From NCBI GenBank assembly GCA_015488935.1, contig WFMU01000038.1, positions 1 through 13,028 on the forward strand: DNA of 13,028 nt, written 5' to 3'. Position 1 is the first letter of the stretch; each line of letters opens with the position of its first letter. The notes under the pieces are model-generated. The model had not been told where the DNA came from. It did no database searches and saw only the letters and a program-made list of their open reading frames with translations. This DNA comes from Flavobacteriaceae bacterium (lineage in GTDB: Bacteria; Bacteroidota; Bacteroidia; Flavobacteriales; Flavobacteriaceae). The position numbers were made by a program, and so were the translations under genes. Positions 5,684 through 12,102 of this stretch are shown here, piece after piece.

Positions 5684-6751
5684 ATGAAAACTGATATCAC
5701 AACACAGATAAAAATAGAAAAAGTAACAGAATCTAAACTAGATAAAGCTACGTTAAGCAATCGTAAGTTTGGCTCTACATTTACCGATCACATGTTTATT
5801 TGTACCTACAAAAATGGTGCATGGCAAATGCCAAAAATAACGCCTTATCAGGCTTTACAATTAGAACCATCTGCTCGTGTTTTTCATTATGGTCAAGCTG
5901 TTTTTGAGGGTATGAAAGCCTACAAAGACACCGATGGTCATGTTTGGTTATTTAGACCAGATGAAAATCAAAAAAGAATTAATCGTTCGGCTAAGAGATT
6001 GGCTATGCCTGAATTTCCGGAAGAATTATTTTTTGAAGGTTTAAAAACATTATTAACTATCGATGCAGATTGGATTCCTACTGCTGATGGTAATTCGTTA
6101 TATGTTAGACCTTTTATGATTGCTTCTGGAAATGGAATTTTTGCTGCTCCCTCAGAAGAATATACATTTATGATTATATGTTCTCCTTCAGGAAAATATT
6201 ATACTAAAGATGTTGGTGTTGTAATTGCAGAATATTATAGTAGAGCTGCAAATGGCGGTGTTGGTGCTGCAAAAGCTGCTGGTAATTATGGAGCACAATT
6301 TTATCCAACACAATTAGCTATCGAAAAAGGATACCAACAAGTGGTATGGACAGATAGTACGCACGAATATTTAGAGGAAGCAGGTACCATGAATGTCTTT
6401 TTTAGAATTAACGACACGTTATTAACTGCACCAACTAGTGAGCGAATTTTAGACGGTGTTACCAGAAAAAGTATTATTACCATTGCTAAAAATCAAGGTA
6501 TAAAAGTAGAAGAAAGACGTATTAAAATTAGTGAAATTAAAGAAGCTGCAACAAATGGAACCTTAAAAGAAATGTTTGGTGCTGGTACTGCTGCTGTAAT
6601 TGTTCCAATCTCGCATTTTTCACATCAAAATGTAGATTATGAAATTCCAAAAATAAAAAATAGATATTCTGAATTATTTAAAAAGCAATTAACAGACATT
6701 CAATACAACAGAGCCGAAGATAAATTTGGATGGCGCTATAAAGTTTTGTAA
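5684..6751 (+). CDS. ilvE: Branched-chain amino acid aminotransferase IlvE
   Basis: The 355-residue class IV aminotransferase uses pyridoxal phosphate to interconvert leucine, isoleucine and valine with their 2-oxo acids (glutamate as the other partner), the last step of branched-chain synthesis. The PLP-binding lysine is K197 in GAAKAAGNYGAQF (194-206). Other family features are the FHYGQAVFEGMKAY block (67-80), VRPFMIASG (141-149), YLEEAGTMNVFF (229-240), and ILDGVTRKSI (255-264) with EMFGAGTAAV (296-305). The length fits the larger (about 355-residue) fold-type IV form. It is divergent from mnmD and converges on cbpM, with which its 3' end overlaps by 16 bp. Confidence 0.96.
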   Translation: MKTDITTQIKIEKVTESKLDKATLSNRKFGSTFTDHMFICTYKNGAWQMPKITPYQALQLEPSARVFHYGQAVFEGMKAYKDTDGHVWLFRPDENQKRINRSAKRLAMPEFPEELFFEGLKTLLTIDADWIPTADGNSLYVRPFMIASGNGIFAAPSEEYTFMIICSPSGKYYTKDVGVVIAEYYSRAANGGVGAAKAAGNYGAQFYPTQLAIEKGYQQVVWTDSTHEYLEEAGTMNVFFRINDTLLTAPTSERILDGVTRKSIITIAKNQGIKVEERRIKISEIKEAATNGTLKEMFGAGTAAVIVPISHFSHQNVDYEIPKIKNRYSELFKKQLTDIQYNRAEDKFGWRYKVL

Positions 6752-7032
6752 AAACAAAGTTCGTTGTTTAGTGTATTTACCTCATTTTGTAAATTGTTAA
6801 TTTGGTTTAATAAATTTACAACGACATCTAAACCTTCAAAATTAATATCTAAATCGTAATGCAAACGCATTAATTTTTCTATGGTTGCAAGTTCCTTTTC
6901 TGGCACATGCATTACATTATTTATTGGACTTAGTTCTATTAAGTTAAAATCGGATAACGATTCGATAAACGAAATTGGAATTTCGTAATGTGTACATAAT
7001 TGTTTTACTGAAATTGTTTTAATTGTTCCCAT
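6736..7032 (-). CDS. cbpM: CbpM-like chaperone modulator (MerR-type fold)
   Basis: The 98-residue protein begins with a short winged-helix-like part (KTISVKQLCTHYEIPISFIESLSDFNLIEL) and ends in a helical dimerisation segment with heptad character (LVVNLLNQINNLQNEVNTLNNEL region). This is the build of CbpM, which binds the J-domain of CbpA and restrains its activity; MerR-type DNA binding is the alternative but the protein lacks an effector domain. It starts 4 bp after the stop of cbpA, so the two are surely co-transcribed. Its last 16 bp overlap the end of the convergent ilvE. Family call rests on size, predicted fold and partner gene. Confidence 0.85.
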   Translation of the reverse strand: MGTIKTISVKQLCTHYEIPISFIESLSDFNLIELSPINNVMHVPEKELATIEKLMRLHYDLDINFEGLDVVVNLLNQINNLQNEVNTLNNELCFYKTL

Positions 7033-7036
7033 AATA

Positions 7037-7936
7037 TTATCTTAGTTTTGCTAATTCAGTAAATAATTCTTTTTCTTTTTTACTTAAATTTGTTGGTATT
7101 TTTACTTGATAAGTAATATATAAATCTCCAAAAACATCTTTTTTCTTATATACAGGAAAACCTTTTCCTTTTAATTTTACTTTGGTTCCGTTTTGTGTTT
7201 CTGGTTTTACTTTCAGTTTTACTTTTCCATTTAAAGTTTCTACAAACACATCGCCACCTAAAACAGCTTTGTACAAATCTAAATCTACTGTTACGTGTAA
7301 ATCATTTTTATTTCTTCTAAATTTGGTGTTGTTTATAATGTTAAATTTGATGTATAAGTCTCCTTTTCCGCCACCATTAACACCTGAACCACCATGCCCT
7401 TTTATTTTAATTATTTGTCCGTTTTCAACTCCTGCTGGAATAGTTAAACGGATATTTTTACCATTTACAGTAAGGGTTCTTTTATGTGTTTTTGCAACAT
7501 CGGTAAGGTTTAGTTGTAGTTCTGCATTGTAGTCTTGCCCTTTAAATTTTACACTACTGTTTCTTTGACTATATCCAGAATTACCACCACCAAACATTGA
7601 TGCAAAGAAATCGGAATAATCTGCTTCGTTAAAATTTGAGTAAGTTTTTTGATTTCTATGTGTTTGTTGGTATTTGCTTTGCTGTTGTCTTGCTTTTTCA
7701 AATTCTTCGGCATGTTGCCAATCTTTTCCGTATTTATCGAATTTTTTTCGATTTTCTGGATTTCCTAAAACTTCATTTGCTTCGTTTATTTCTTTAAATT
7801 TTTTTTCGGCAGTTTTATCATTTGGATTTAAATCTGGATGGTATTTACGTGCCAATTTACGATATGCTTTTTTTATATCGCTTTCTGTTGCATTTTTAGA
7901 AATGCCAAGTACTTTATAATAATCTATATAGTTCAT
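7037..7936 (-). CDS. cbpA: CbpA-type DnaJ co-chaperone
   Basis: The 299-residue protein has an N-terminal J-domain (about 3-70) with the HPD motif at 33-35 (KYHPDLNP), which stimulates DnaK ATPase. A linker rich in Gln, Ser and Asn (81-128) contains a short glycine-rich spot (FGGG, 115-118). Two C-terminal substrate-binding domains follow (about 130-210 and 215-285), with KGHGGSGVNGGGKGDLYIKF and KGKGFPVYKKKDVFGDLYI as the DnaJ-C landmarks. The CxxCxGxG zinc repeats of DnaJ are absent, which separates CbpA from classical DnaJ. It is paired with cbpM just downstream and lies after yfdX and its terminator hairpin. A start at 7936 gives the conserved MNYIDYYKVLGI. Confidence 0.93.
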   Translation of the reverse strand: MNYIDYYKVLGISKNATESDIKKAYRKLARKYHPDLNPNDKTAEKKFKEINEANEVLGNPENRKKFDKYGKDWQHAEEFEKARQQQSKYQQTHRNQKTYSNFNEADYSDFFASMFGGGNSGYSQRNSSVKFKGQDYNAELQLNLTDVAKTHKRTLTVNGKNIRLTIPAGVENGQIIKIKGHGGSGVNGGGKGDLYIKFNIINNTKFRRNKNDLHVTVDLDLYKAVLGGDVFVETLNGKVKLKVKPETQNGTKVKLKGKGFPVYKKKDVFGDLYITYQVKIPTNLSKKEKELFTELAKLR

Positions 7937-7972
7937 TTATCGTTACCTTTAAAGTATCTTTTTTTAATTGAA

Positions 7973-8012
7973 AAGAAACCGTCTAAAGATACATTTTTTT
8001 AGACAGTTTCTT
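7973..8012 (-). terminator. Terminator hairpin after yfdX
   Basis: Arms 7973-7987 and 7998-8012 pair over 15 bp with a 10-base loop. The single non-Watson-Crick position is G.U in the minus-strand RNA but A/C in the plus-strand RNA, so the hairpin is best formed by the yfdX transcript. It begins 8 bp past the yfdX stop codon. The tail after the stem is UUCAAUUAAAAAAAG, so the U-tract is short. Confidence 0.7.
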
Positions 8013-8019
8013 CTATTTT

Positions 8020-8970
8020 TTACTTGTTATTTTTAGGAAATAATCTGTTTTGAAATTTTTTAATATTATCTTTTAATTTCTCAAATTTTCCTTCACTATT
8101 TTCTTTATTTGCAACTGATTTTTTTAGATTTTTAATAGATTCAGCTAAACTTGCATAGTCTTTATCTTTCTTACCATATCCTAATTCTTCTGCTAATTGT
8201 AGCTGATAATCTGCATTGTTTAACAAGTTTGTTACCTTATCTACATTTTCGTGGTCTTTAGCATCAATTGTAGCAGCTTCAATAATCATCTGTTCTGCAT
8301 TAAGTACTGGTAATGGTAAAATTGTTTTTTGAATTACTACCGTACCTAATACTTTTTGCAATATAAGTTTAGCATCTTTTATTTTATCTTCTTCTAAAAG
8401 CACAACAGCTTCTTTTATTGCTTTAGGATAGGTATCTGTAGGCATAAAATAAGTATTAATTACCATTTCACTTCTTAAATCTTTAAGTAAATCACTTGCT
8501 GTTCTATAATATCCTTTATTCATTGCTTCTTTTGCTGCTTTGGTTGTTTTATGAACCACTTTAATATCGGCAACAAATTCTTCTTTTTGGTAATCTACAT
8601 CTACAGGTAATAGTGCTAATGAAGGATCTTTTGCAAGTAATACTTCTAATTTACCTATTAATACTTTTCCTTTTTTAATTGCATCTTGTTTTTTCCCTTT
8701 TGCTACAACGTTTAATAAAGACTCTGTTTCTCCAATAGTTGCAATTGCTTCTTTTGTTAATTTTGCAGTTCTATCTATTTTTTCTTTTTCTACATCTGCA
8801 ATAACCTTTGCATCTAAGGTATCTTTATTCATTTTTAGTGTAGTTTCCTTTTTCGGAATTTCTTTAAGAGCTACATCTTCTGTTGTTTTTACTTTTTTAC
8901 TTTGCGCACAGGCAAATAAGCTTATTAATAAAATGTTTAAAACTAAAATTCTTTTTACTGTATTTTTCAT
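8020..8970 (-). CDS. yfdX: YfdX family protein, predicted lipoprotein
   Basis: The 316-residue product starts with a hydrophobic signal (residues 8-20) and a lipobox-like LFAC with C21, so it is probably lipidated and exported. The charged sequence after it (AQSKK) has no acidic surface-export signal. The YfdX domain covers about 60-235; the best recognised parts are ALLPVDVDYQKEEFVADI (119-136) and the stretch from DLLKDLRSEMVINTYFMP (160-177) to LPLPVLNAEQMIIEA (218-232). The rest is helical and Lys/Glu-rich. YfdX proteins are stress-associated, with chaperone-like behaviour reported for enterobacterial members, but the mechanism is unclear. Here it sits between hsp20 and cbpA, which supports a proteostasis role. 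Family call is fairly firm; function is inference. Confidence 0.82.
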   Translation of the reverse strand: MKNTVKRILVLNILLISLFACAQSKKVKTTEDVALKEIPKKETTLKMNKDTLDAKVIADVEKEKIDRTAKLTKEAIATIGETESLLNVVAKGKKQDAIKKGKVLIGKLEVLLAKDPSLALLPVDVDYQKEEFVADIKVVHKTTKAAKEAMNKGYYRTASDLLKDLRSEMVINTYFMPTDTYPKAIKEAVVLLEEDKIKDAKLILQKVLGTVVIQKTILPLPVLNAEQMIIEAATIDAKDHENVDKVTNLLNNADYQLQLAEELGYGKKDKDYASLAESIKNLKKSVANKENSEGKFEKLKDNIKKFQNRLFPKNNK

Positions 8971-8979
8971 TTTTGTTAA

Positions 8980-8999
8980 ATTTTGATATTTATCAAAAT
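8980..8999. promoter_or_regulatory. 20-bp palindrome in the yfdX leader (possible operator)
   Basis: ATTTTGATATTTATCAAAAT is a perfect inverted repeat with 9-bp arms (8980-8988, 8991-8999) and a 2-bp centre, ending 10 bp upstream of the yfdX ATG. The half-site TATCAAAA recurs at 9040-9047. No regulator is identified. Confidence 0.5.
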
Positions 9000-9081
9000 G
9001 AGGTAGTACACTAAAAAATTAAACTATCTATAAAACTCGTATCAAAACCTCAGATTGAAATTATTAATATTTGTTTTAAAT

Positions 9082-9112
9082 TTCTGCCCGAAAATAAAAC
9101 TTTCAGGCAGAA
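9082..9112 (-). terminator. Terminator hairpin after hsp20
   Basis: Arms 9082-9093 and 9101-9112 form a 12-bp stem with a 7-base loop. The one imperfect pair is a G.U wobble on the minus-strand RNA and an A/C mismatch on the other strand, so it suits the hsp20 transcript. It starts 17 bp after the hsp20 stop. The following RNA is AUUUAAAACAAAU, a weak U-tract, so some read-through into yfdX is possible. Confidence 0.65.
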
Positions 9113-9128
9113 TAGTTATGGTCTTAAA

Positions 9129-9566
9129 TTATGCAATTTTAATTTGCTTAATTGGTTTTGGTTTTGCTTCTTCTTTTTTTGGAATTGCAATTGCCAAAAT
9201 TCCATTTTTATAACTTGCAGTTATTTTATCACCTTCTACCATTTCAGGTAAAGTAAAAGAGCGTGTAAAAGATTGGTAACTAAATTCTTTTTTAGTGAAT
9301 GTTTCTCCTTCTTTAGTTTCATTTTCTATTTTCTTTTCTGAAGAAATAGTCAATAAATCATTATTTAATTCGATATTAAAATCTTTTTTATCAAATCCAG
9401 GAGCTGCAACATGTACTTCAAAAGCATCTTTATTTTCTTTAATATTTACCGATGGTAATGTGGTGTTAGTTTCTGAATAGTTTCTTCTAGATAAAGTGTC
9501 TAATTCAGTATCAAAAAAGTGACTTAATAAACTTGGTAATTGGTTTTGGTATCTTACTAGTGTCAT
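9129..9566 (-). CDS. hsp20: Small heat-shock protein, Hsp20/alpha-crystallin family
   Basis: The 145-residue cytoplasmic chaperone has a short N-terminal arm (1-38, with LPSLLSHFFD), an alpha-crystallin domain at about 39-130, and a short C-terminal tail. Landmarks are VNIKENKDAFEVHVAAPGFDKKDFNIEL split across 40-67, the loop around FTKKEFSYQSFTRSFTLPE, and the closing motif ASYKNGILAIAIPK (117-130), a form of the family signature A-x-x-x-x-G-[IV]-L. The tail has the IxI-type anchor (IKI, 142-144) used for oligomer assembly. It binds unfolding proteins without ATP and hands them to DnaK with J-proteins, such as the CbpA encoded two genes on. It is the first gene of the minus-strand stress island and divergent from yyaL. 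Confidence 0.96.
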   Translation of the reverse strand: MTLVRYQNQLPSLLSHFFDTELDTLSRRNYSETNTTLPSVNIKENKDAFEVHVAAPGFDKKDFNIELNNDLLTISSEKKIENETKEGETFTKKEFSYQSFTRSFTLPEMVEGDKITASYKNGILAIAIPKKEEAKPKPIKQIKIA

Positions 9567-9616
9567 TGTTATATATTTTAAAAGTTATACATCTATTTTT
9601 TACAATCTGCATTATT

Positions 9617-9648
9617 CAAATTGTATTCCATTTCAAAAAATAAGTCAA
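9617..9648 (-). promoter_or_regulatory. Candidate hsp20 promoter
   Basis: On the minus strand TTG (9648-9646) is followed after 20 bases by TACAATTTG (9625-9617). This resembles the Bacteroidota -33/-7 pair but has one extra base inside the -7 box (TAnnnTTTG). It would give a leader of about 45 bases. Confidence 0.4.
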
Positions 9649-9659
9649 TTTTTACAAAA

Positions 9660-9723
9660 AAACACAATATTTATGACATTATGTCTTAATAAACACAATT
9701 AAAATGACATATAGTCCGATGTC
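9660..9723. promoter_or_regulatory. 31-bp-spaced direct repeat with GACAT/ATGTC palindromes between hsp20 and yyaL
   Basis: The pattern AAACACAAT-N4-ATGACAT-N3-GTC occurs at 9660-9685 and again at 9691-9716, exactly 31 bp apart (three helical turns). The first copy holds a perfect palindrome, GACATTATGTC (9675-9685). The second leads into GACATATAGTCCGATGTC (9706-9723), a GACAT/ATGTC pair with an 8-bp gap. The block lies upstream of the candidate hsp20 promoter and just upstream of a weak yyaL -7-like box (TAACTTG, 9742-9748), so it could control both genes. It resembles neither CIRCE nor HAIR. Confidence 0.6.
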
Positions 9724-9768
9724 GTGTTCCATAAAAAATCCTAACTTGCAAACCTAAACACCAATAAA

Positions 9769-11883
9769 ATGTATAAATATTTACTTCTAATACTTACTAT
9801 TACTTTTTTTAGTTGTAAGAGTCAAACAAAAACGGAAATGAAAGAACATAAATTTACCAACGATTTAATAAAAGAAACCAGTCCGTATTTATTACAACAC
9901 GCTCATAATCCTGTAAATTGGCATGCATGGAATGAAGAAACATTAGCATTAGCAAAAAAAGAGAATAAATTAATTTTAATTTCTATTGGTTATGCCGCAT
10001 GTCATTGGTGTCATGTAATGGAGCATGAAAGTTTTGAAGATGAATTTACAGCCGATATAATGAATAAAAATTTTATCTGTATAAAAGTAGATAGAGAAGA
10101 AAGACCAGATGTAGATCAAATTTATATGAATGCTGTACAATTAATGACTGGTCGTGGTGGTTGGCCTTTAAATTGTATTGCAATGCCAGACGGGAGACCT
10201 GTTTGGGGAGGAACGTATTTTCCGAAGAATAATTGGATTAATGCACTAAAGCAAATTGCAGAATTATATAAAAAGGAACCACAAAAATTAGAAGAACAAG
10301 CTAAAAAATTAACCGAAGGTGTAAAATATGATGGACTTATTAGTTTTAACACCGATAAACCTGTTTTTACTAAAGAAGGTTTAAAACAAGTGGTACTTAA
10401 TTGGGAAGATTATATGGACTTAAAAATGGGCGGAAGAAATGGTTCCCCAAAGTTTCCAATCCCAAATAATTTTCAATTTTTACTACGTTATGCAATACAA
10501 GCTAATGATAAAAAAATACTCGATTATGTAAATTTATCTCTAACCAAAATGGCTTATGGTGGTATTAACGACCAAGTTGGTGGTGGTTTTGCTCGTTATT
10601 CTACAGATGAGCGTTGGCACATACCACATTTCGAAAAAATGCTGTATGATAATGGTCAGCTATTAAGTTTATATGCAAATGCTTATACAGCAACTAAAAA
10701 TAAATTATATAAAGAAACCGCTTACCAAATTACCCAATTTATTGAACGTGAATTGATGAATGATGTAGGAGCATTTTATTCTTCTTTAGATGCAGATAGC
10801 AATAATACACAAGGAAAATTAGAAGAAGGTGCTTTTTATGTTTGGACTAAAGAGGAATTACAAAAATTAATTACCCAAGATTACCAACTATTTGCAGACT
10901 TTTATAATGTAAATGCAAATGGCGAATGGGAAAACGGAAAGTATAATTTAATTCGTACACAATCTAAAGATGCTTTTTGTAAAGAACAACATATTTCTGT
11001 AGAAACACTAAATAAAAAAATTAAGCAATGGAAAAAAACGTTATTACACGAAAGAGAAAAAAGAGAACGACCTCGTTTAGATGATAAAACCTTAACTTCA
11101 TGGAACGCTTTAATGTTAAAAGGTTATGTAAATGCTTATATTGCATTTAAGGATAAACATTTTTTAGATATAGCTATTAAAAATGCACATTTTATCGAAA
11201 AATTACAGTTAAAAGGAGATGGTAGCCTATACAGAAATTACAAAAATGGAAAAAGTAGTATTACTGCTTATCTAGAAGATTATGCTACCGTAGCTGATGC
11301 TTTTATTAATCTTTACGAAGCAACTTTAGACGAAAAATGGTTAAAAACAGCTAAAAAATTAACCGATTATAGTCTAGATCACTTTTTTGATGATAAAAGT
11401 CGTATGTTTTTCTTTACTTCAGATACACAAAAAGGATTAATTACTCGTAAAATGGACACTGATGATAATGTTATTCCATCTTCTAATTCTATTACTGCTT
11501 TAAATTTATTTAAACTGGGACATTATTTTTCTAATGGTACTTATTTAGCAACTTCACAAACCATGCTTAATAATGTTAAAAATAAAGCCATGCGTTATGG
11601 TGCTGGAGCATCTAACTGGTTTATTTTATATGCTAATTTTATTGGTAATTTTTACGAAGTTGCCATTGTTGGAAAAGATGCTAAACAAAAATTACAAGAA
11701 ATTAACAGTAGTTATTTACCTAACAAATTAATTGCTGGTAGTTTATCGGAAAGTACTTTACCTTTATTACAAAACAGATATTTTAAAGACGATACCATGA
11801 TTTTTATCTGTGTAGATGGTGCTTGTCAAATGCCAACTAACGAGAGTAAAAAAGCAATGGAATTGATGAAAATAGGATTTTAG
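9769..11883 (+). CDS. yyaL: YyaL/DUF255-type thioredoxin-like and six-hairpin toroid protein, predicted lipoprotein
   Basis: The 704-residue product starts with a lipoprotein signal ([14 protein letters not shown]16). A thioredoxin-like domain follows (about 28-190) with [23 protein letters not shown], the redox pair C78-H-W-C81 in [19 protein letters not shown] (108-116) and GGWPL (130-134). The C-terminal two thirds is an alpha/alpha toroid like six-hairpin glycosidases, with [20 protein letters not shown] from about 264 followed by [23 protein letters not shown] (about 354) and [12 protein letters not shown] (from 438). Orthologues include B. subtilis YyaL and animal SPATA20; the activity is not established. 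Length is normal for the family. A second Met at residue 24 would give a cytoplasmic form, but the lipobox favours the first. It is divergent from hsp20. Confidence 0.92.
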   Translation: MYKYLLLILTITFFSCKSQTKTEMKEHKFTNDLIKETSPYLLQHAHNPVNWHAWNEETLALAKKENKLILISIGYAACHWCHVMEHESFEDEFTADIMNKNFICIKVDREERPDVDQIYMNAVQLMTGRGGWPLNCIAMPDGRPVWGGTYFPKNNWINALKQIAELYKKEPQKLEEQAKKLTEGVKYDGLISFNTDKPVFTKEGLKQVVLNWEDYMDLKMGGRNGSPKFPIPNNFQFLLRYAIQANDKKILDYVNLSLTKMAYGGINDQVGGGFARYSTDERWHIPHFEKMLYDNGQLLSLYANAYTATKNKLYKETAYQITQFIERELMNDVGAFYSSLDADSNNTQGKLEEGAFYVWTKEELQKLITQDYQLFADFYNVNANGEWENGKYNLIRTQSKDAFCKEQHISVETLNKKIKQWKKTLLHEREKRERPRLDDKTLTSWNALMLKGYVNAYIAFKDKHFLDIAIKNAHFIEKLQLKGDGSLYRNYKNGKSSITAYLEDYATVADAFINLYEATLDEKWLKTAKKLTDYSLDHFFDDKSRMFFFTSDTQKGLITRKMDTDDNVIPSSNSITALNLFKLGHYFSNGTYLATSQTMLNNVKNKAMRYGAGASNWFILYANFIGNFYEVAIVGKDAKQKLQEINSSYLPNKLIAGSLSESTLPLLQNRYFKDDTMIFICVDGACQMPTNESKKAMELMKIGF

Positions 11884-11911
11884 GTAAACAAAAGTTTCTA
11901 ATATAATAGTC

Positions 11912-11955
11912 AGGGTTTGACTAATGCCTTTTTTACTTAACATTACTCAAACCCT
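11912..11955 (+). terminator. Hairpin after yyaL
   Basis: Arms 11912-11926 and 11941-11955 pair over 15 bp with one mismatch and a 14-base loop (11927-11940), 28 bp beyond the yyaL stop. It is followed by TTGTTTTATTG, a moderate U-rich tail. The nearly symmetric stem could also act as a terminator for anything approaching from the other side. Confidence 0.6.
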
Positions 11956-11984
11956 TTGTTTTATTGCTTATATCCTTTGTTTTA
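11953..11984. repeat. 11-bp direct repeat upstream of the integrase
   Basis: CCTTTGTTTTA occurs at 11953-11963 and 11974-11984, a 21-bp period (two helical turns). The second copy runs into a small inverted repeat, GTTTTAAACAAAAC. This spacing is what arm-type recombinase sites can look like, but that is a guess. Confidence 0.55.
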
Positions 11985-12034
11985 AACAAAACTTTATCTA
12001 TCTTTATATAGAAAAAACAGGTAAAATAAAGGTT

Positions 12035-12056
12035 TTTTGGTAACGCTTTTGGTAAC
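12035..12056. repeat. 10-bp direct repeat overlapping the integrase -33 box
   Basis: TTTTGGTAAC occurs at 12035-12044 and 12047-12056, 12 bp apart. The TTTG of the second copy (12048-12051) is the -33 element of the integrase promoter, so a protein bound to the pair would interfere with transcription. Confidence 0.75.
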
Positions 12057-12079
12057 ATAAATATTTTTTATTAGATTTG
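12048..12079 (+). promoter_or_regulatory. Integrase promoter (TTTG-N20-TAGATTTG) with inverted-repeat operator
   Basis: TTTG (12048-12051) and TAGATTTG (12072-12079) match the Bacteroidota -33/-7 consensus with a 20-bp spacer, the best promoter in the window. The -7 box is embedded in a 10-bp inverted repeat, TATTAGATTT (12069-12078) and AAATCTAATA (12092-12101), that spans the expected start site and stops two bases before the integrase ATG. Confidence 0.7.
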
Positions 12080-12102
12080 AAATACAATTAAAAATCTAAT
12101 AT

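Noticed and set aside
9567..9768. CIRCE (HrcA) or HAIR (HspR) operator upstream of hsp20
   Set aside because: Neither TTAGCACTC-N9-GAGTGCTAA nor CTTGAGT-N7-ACTCAAG is present; the palindromes there have a different sequence.
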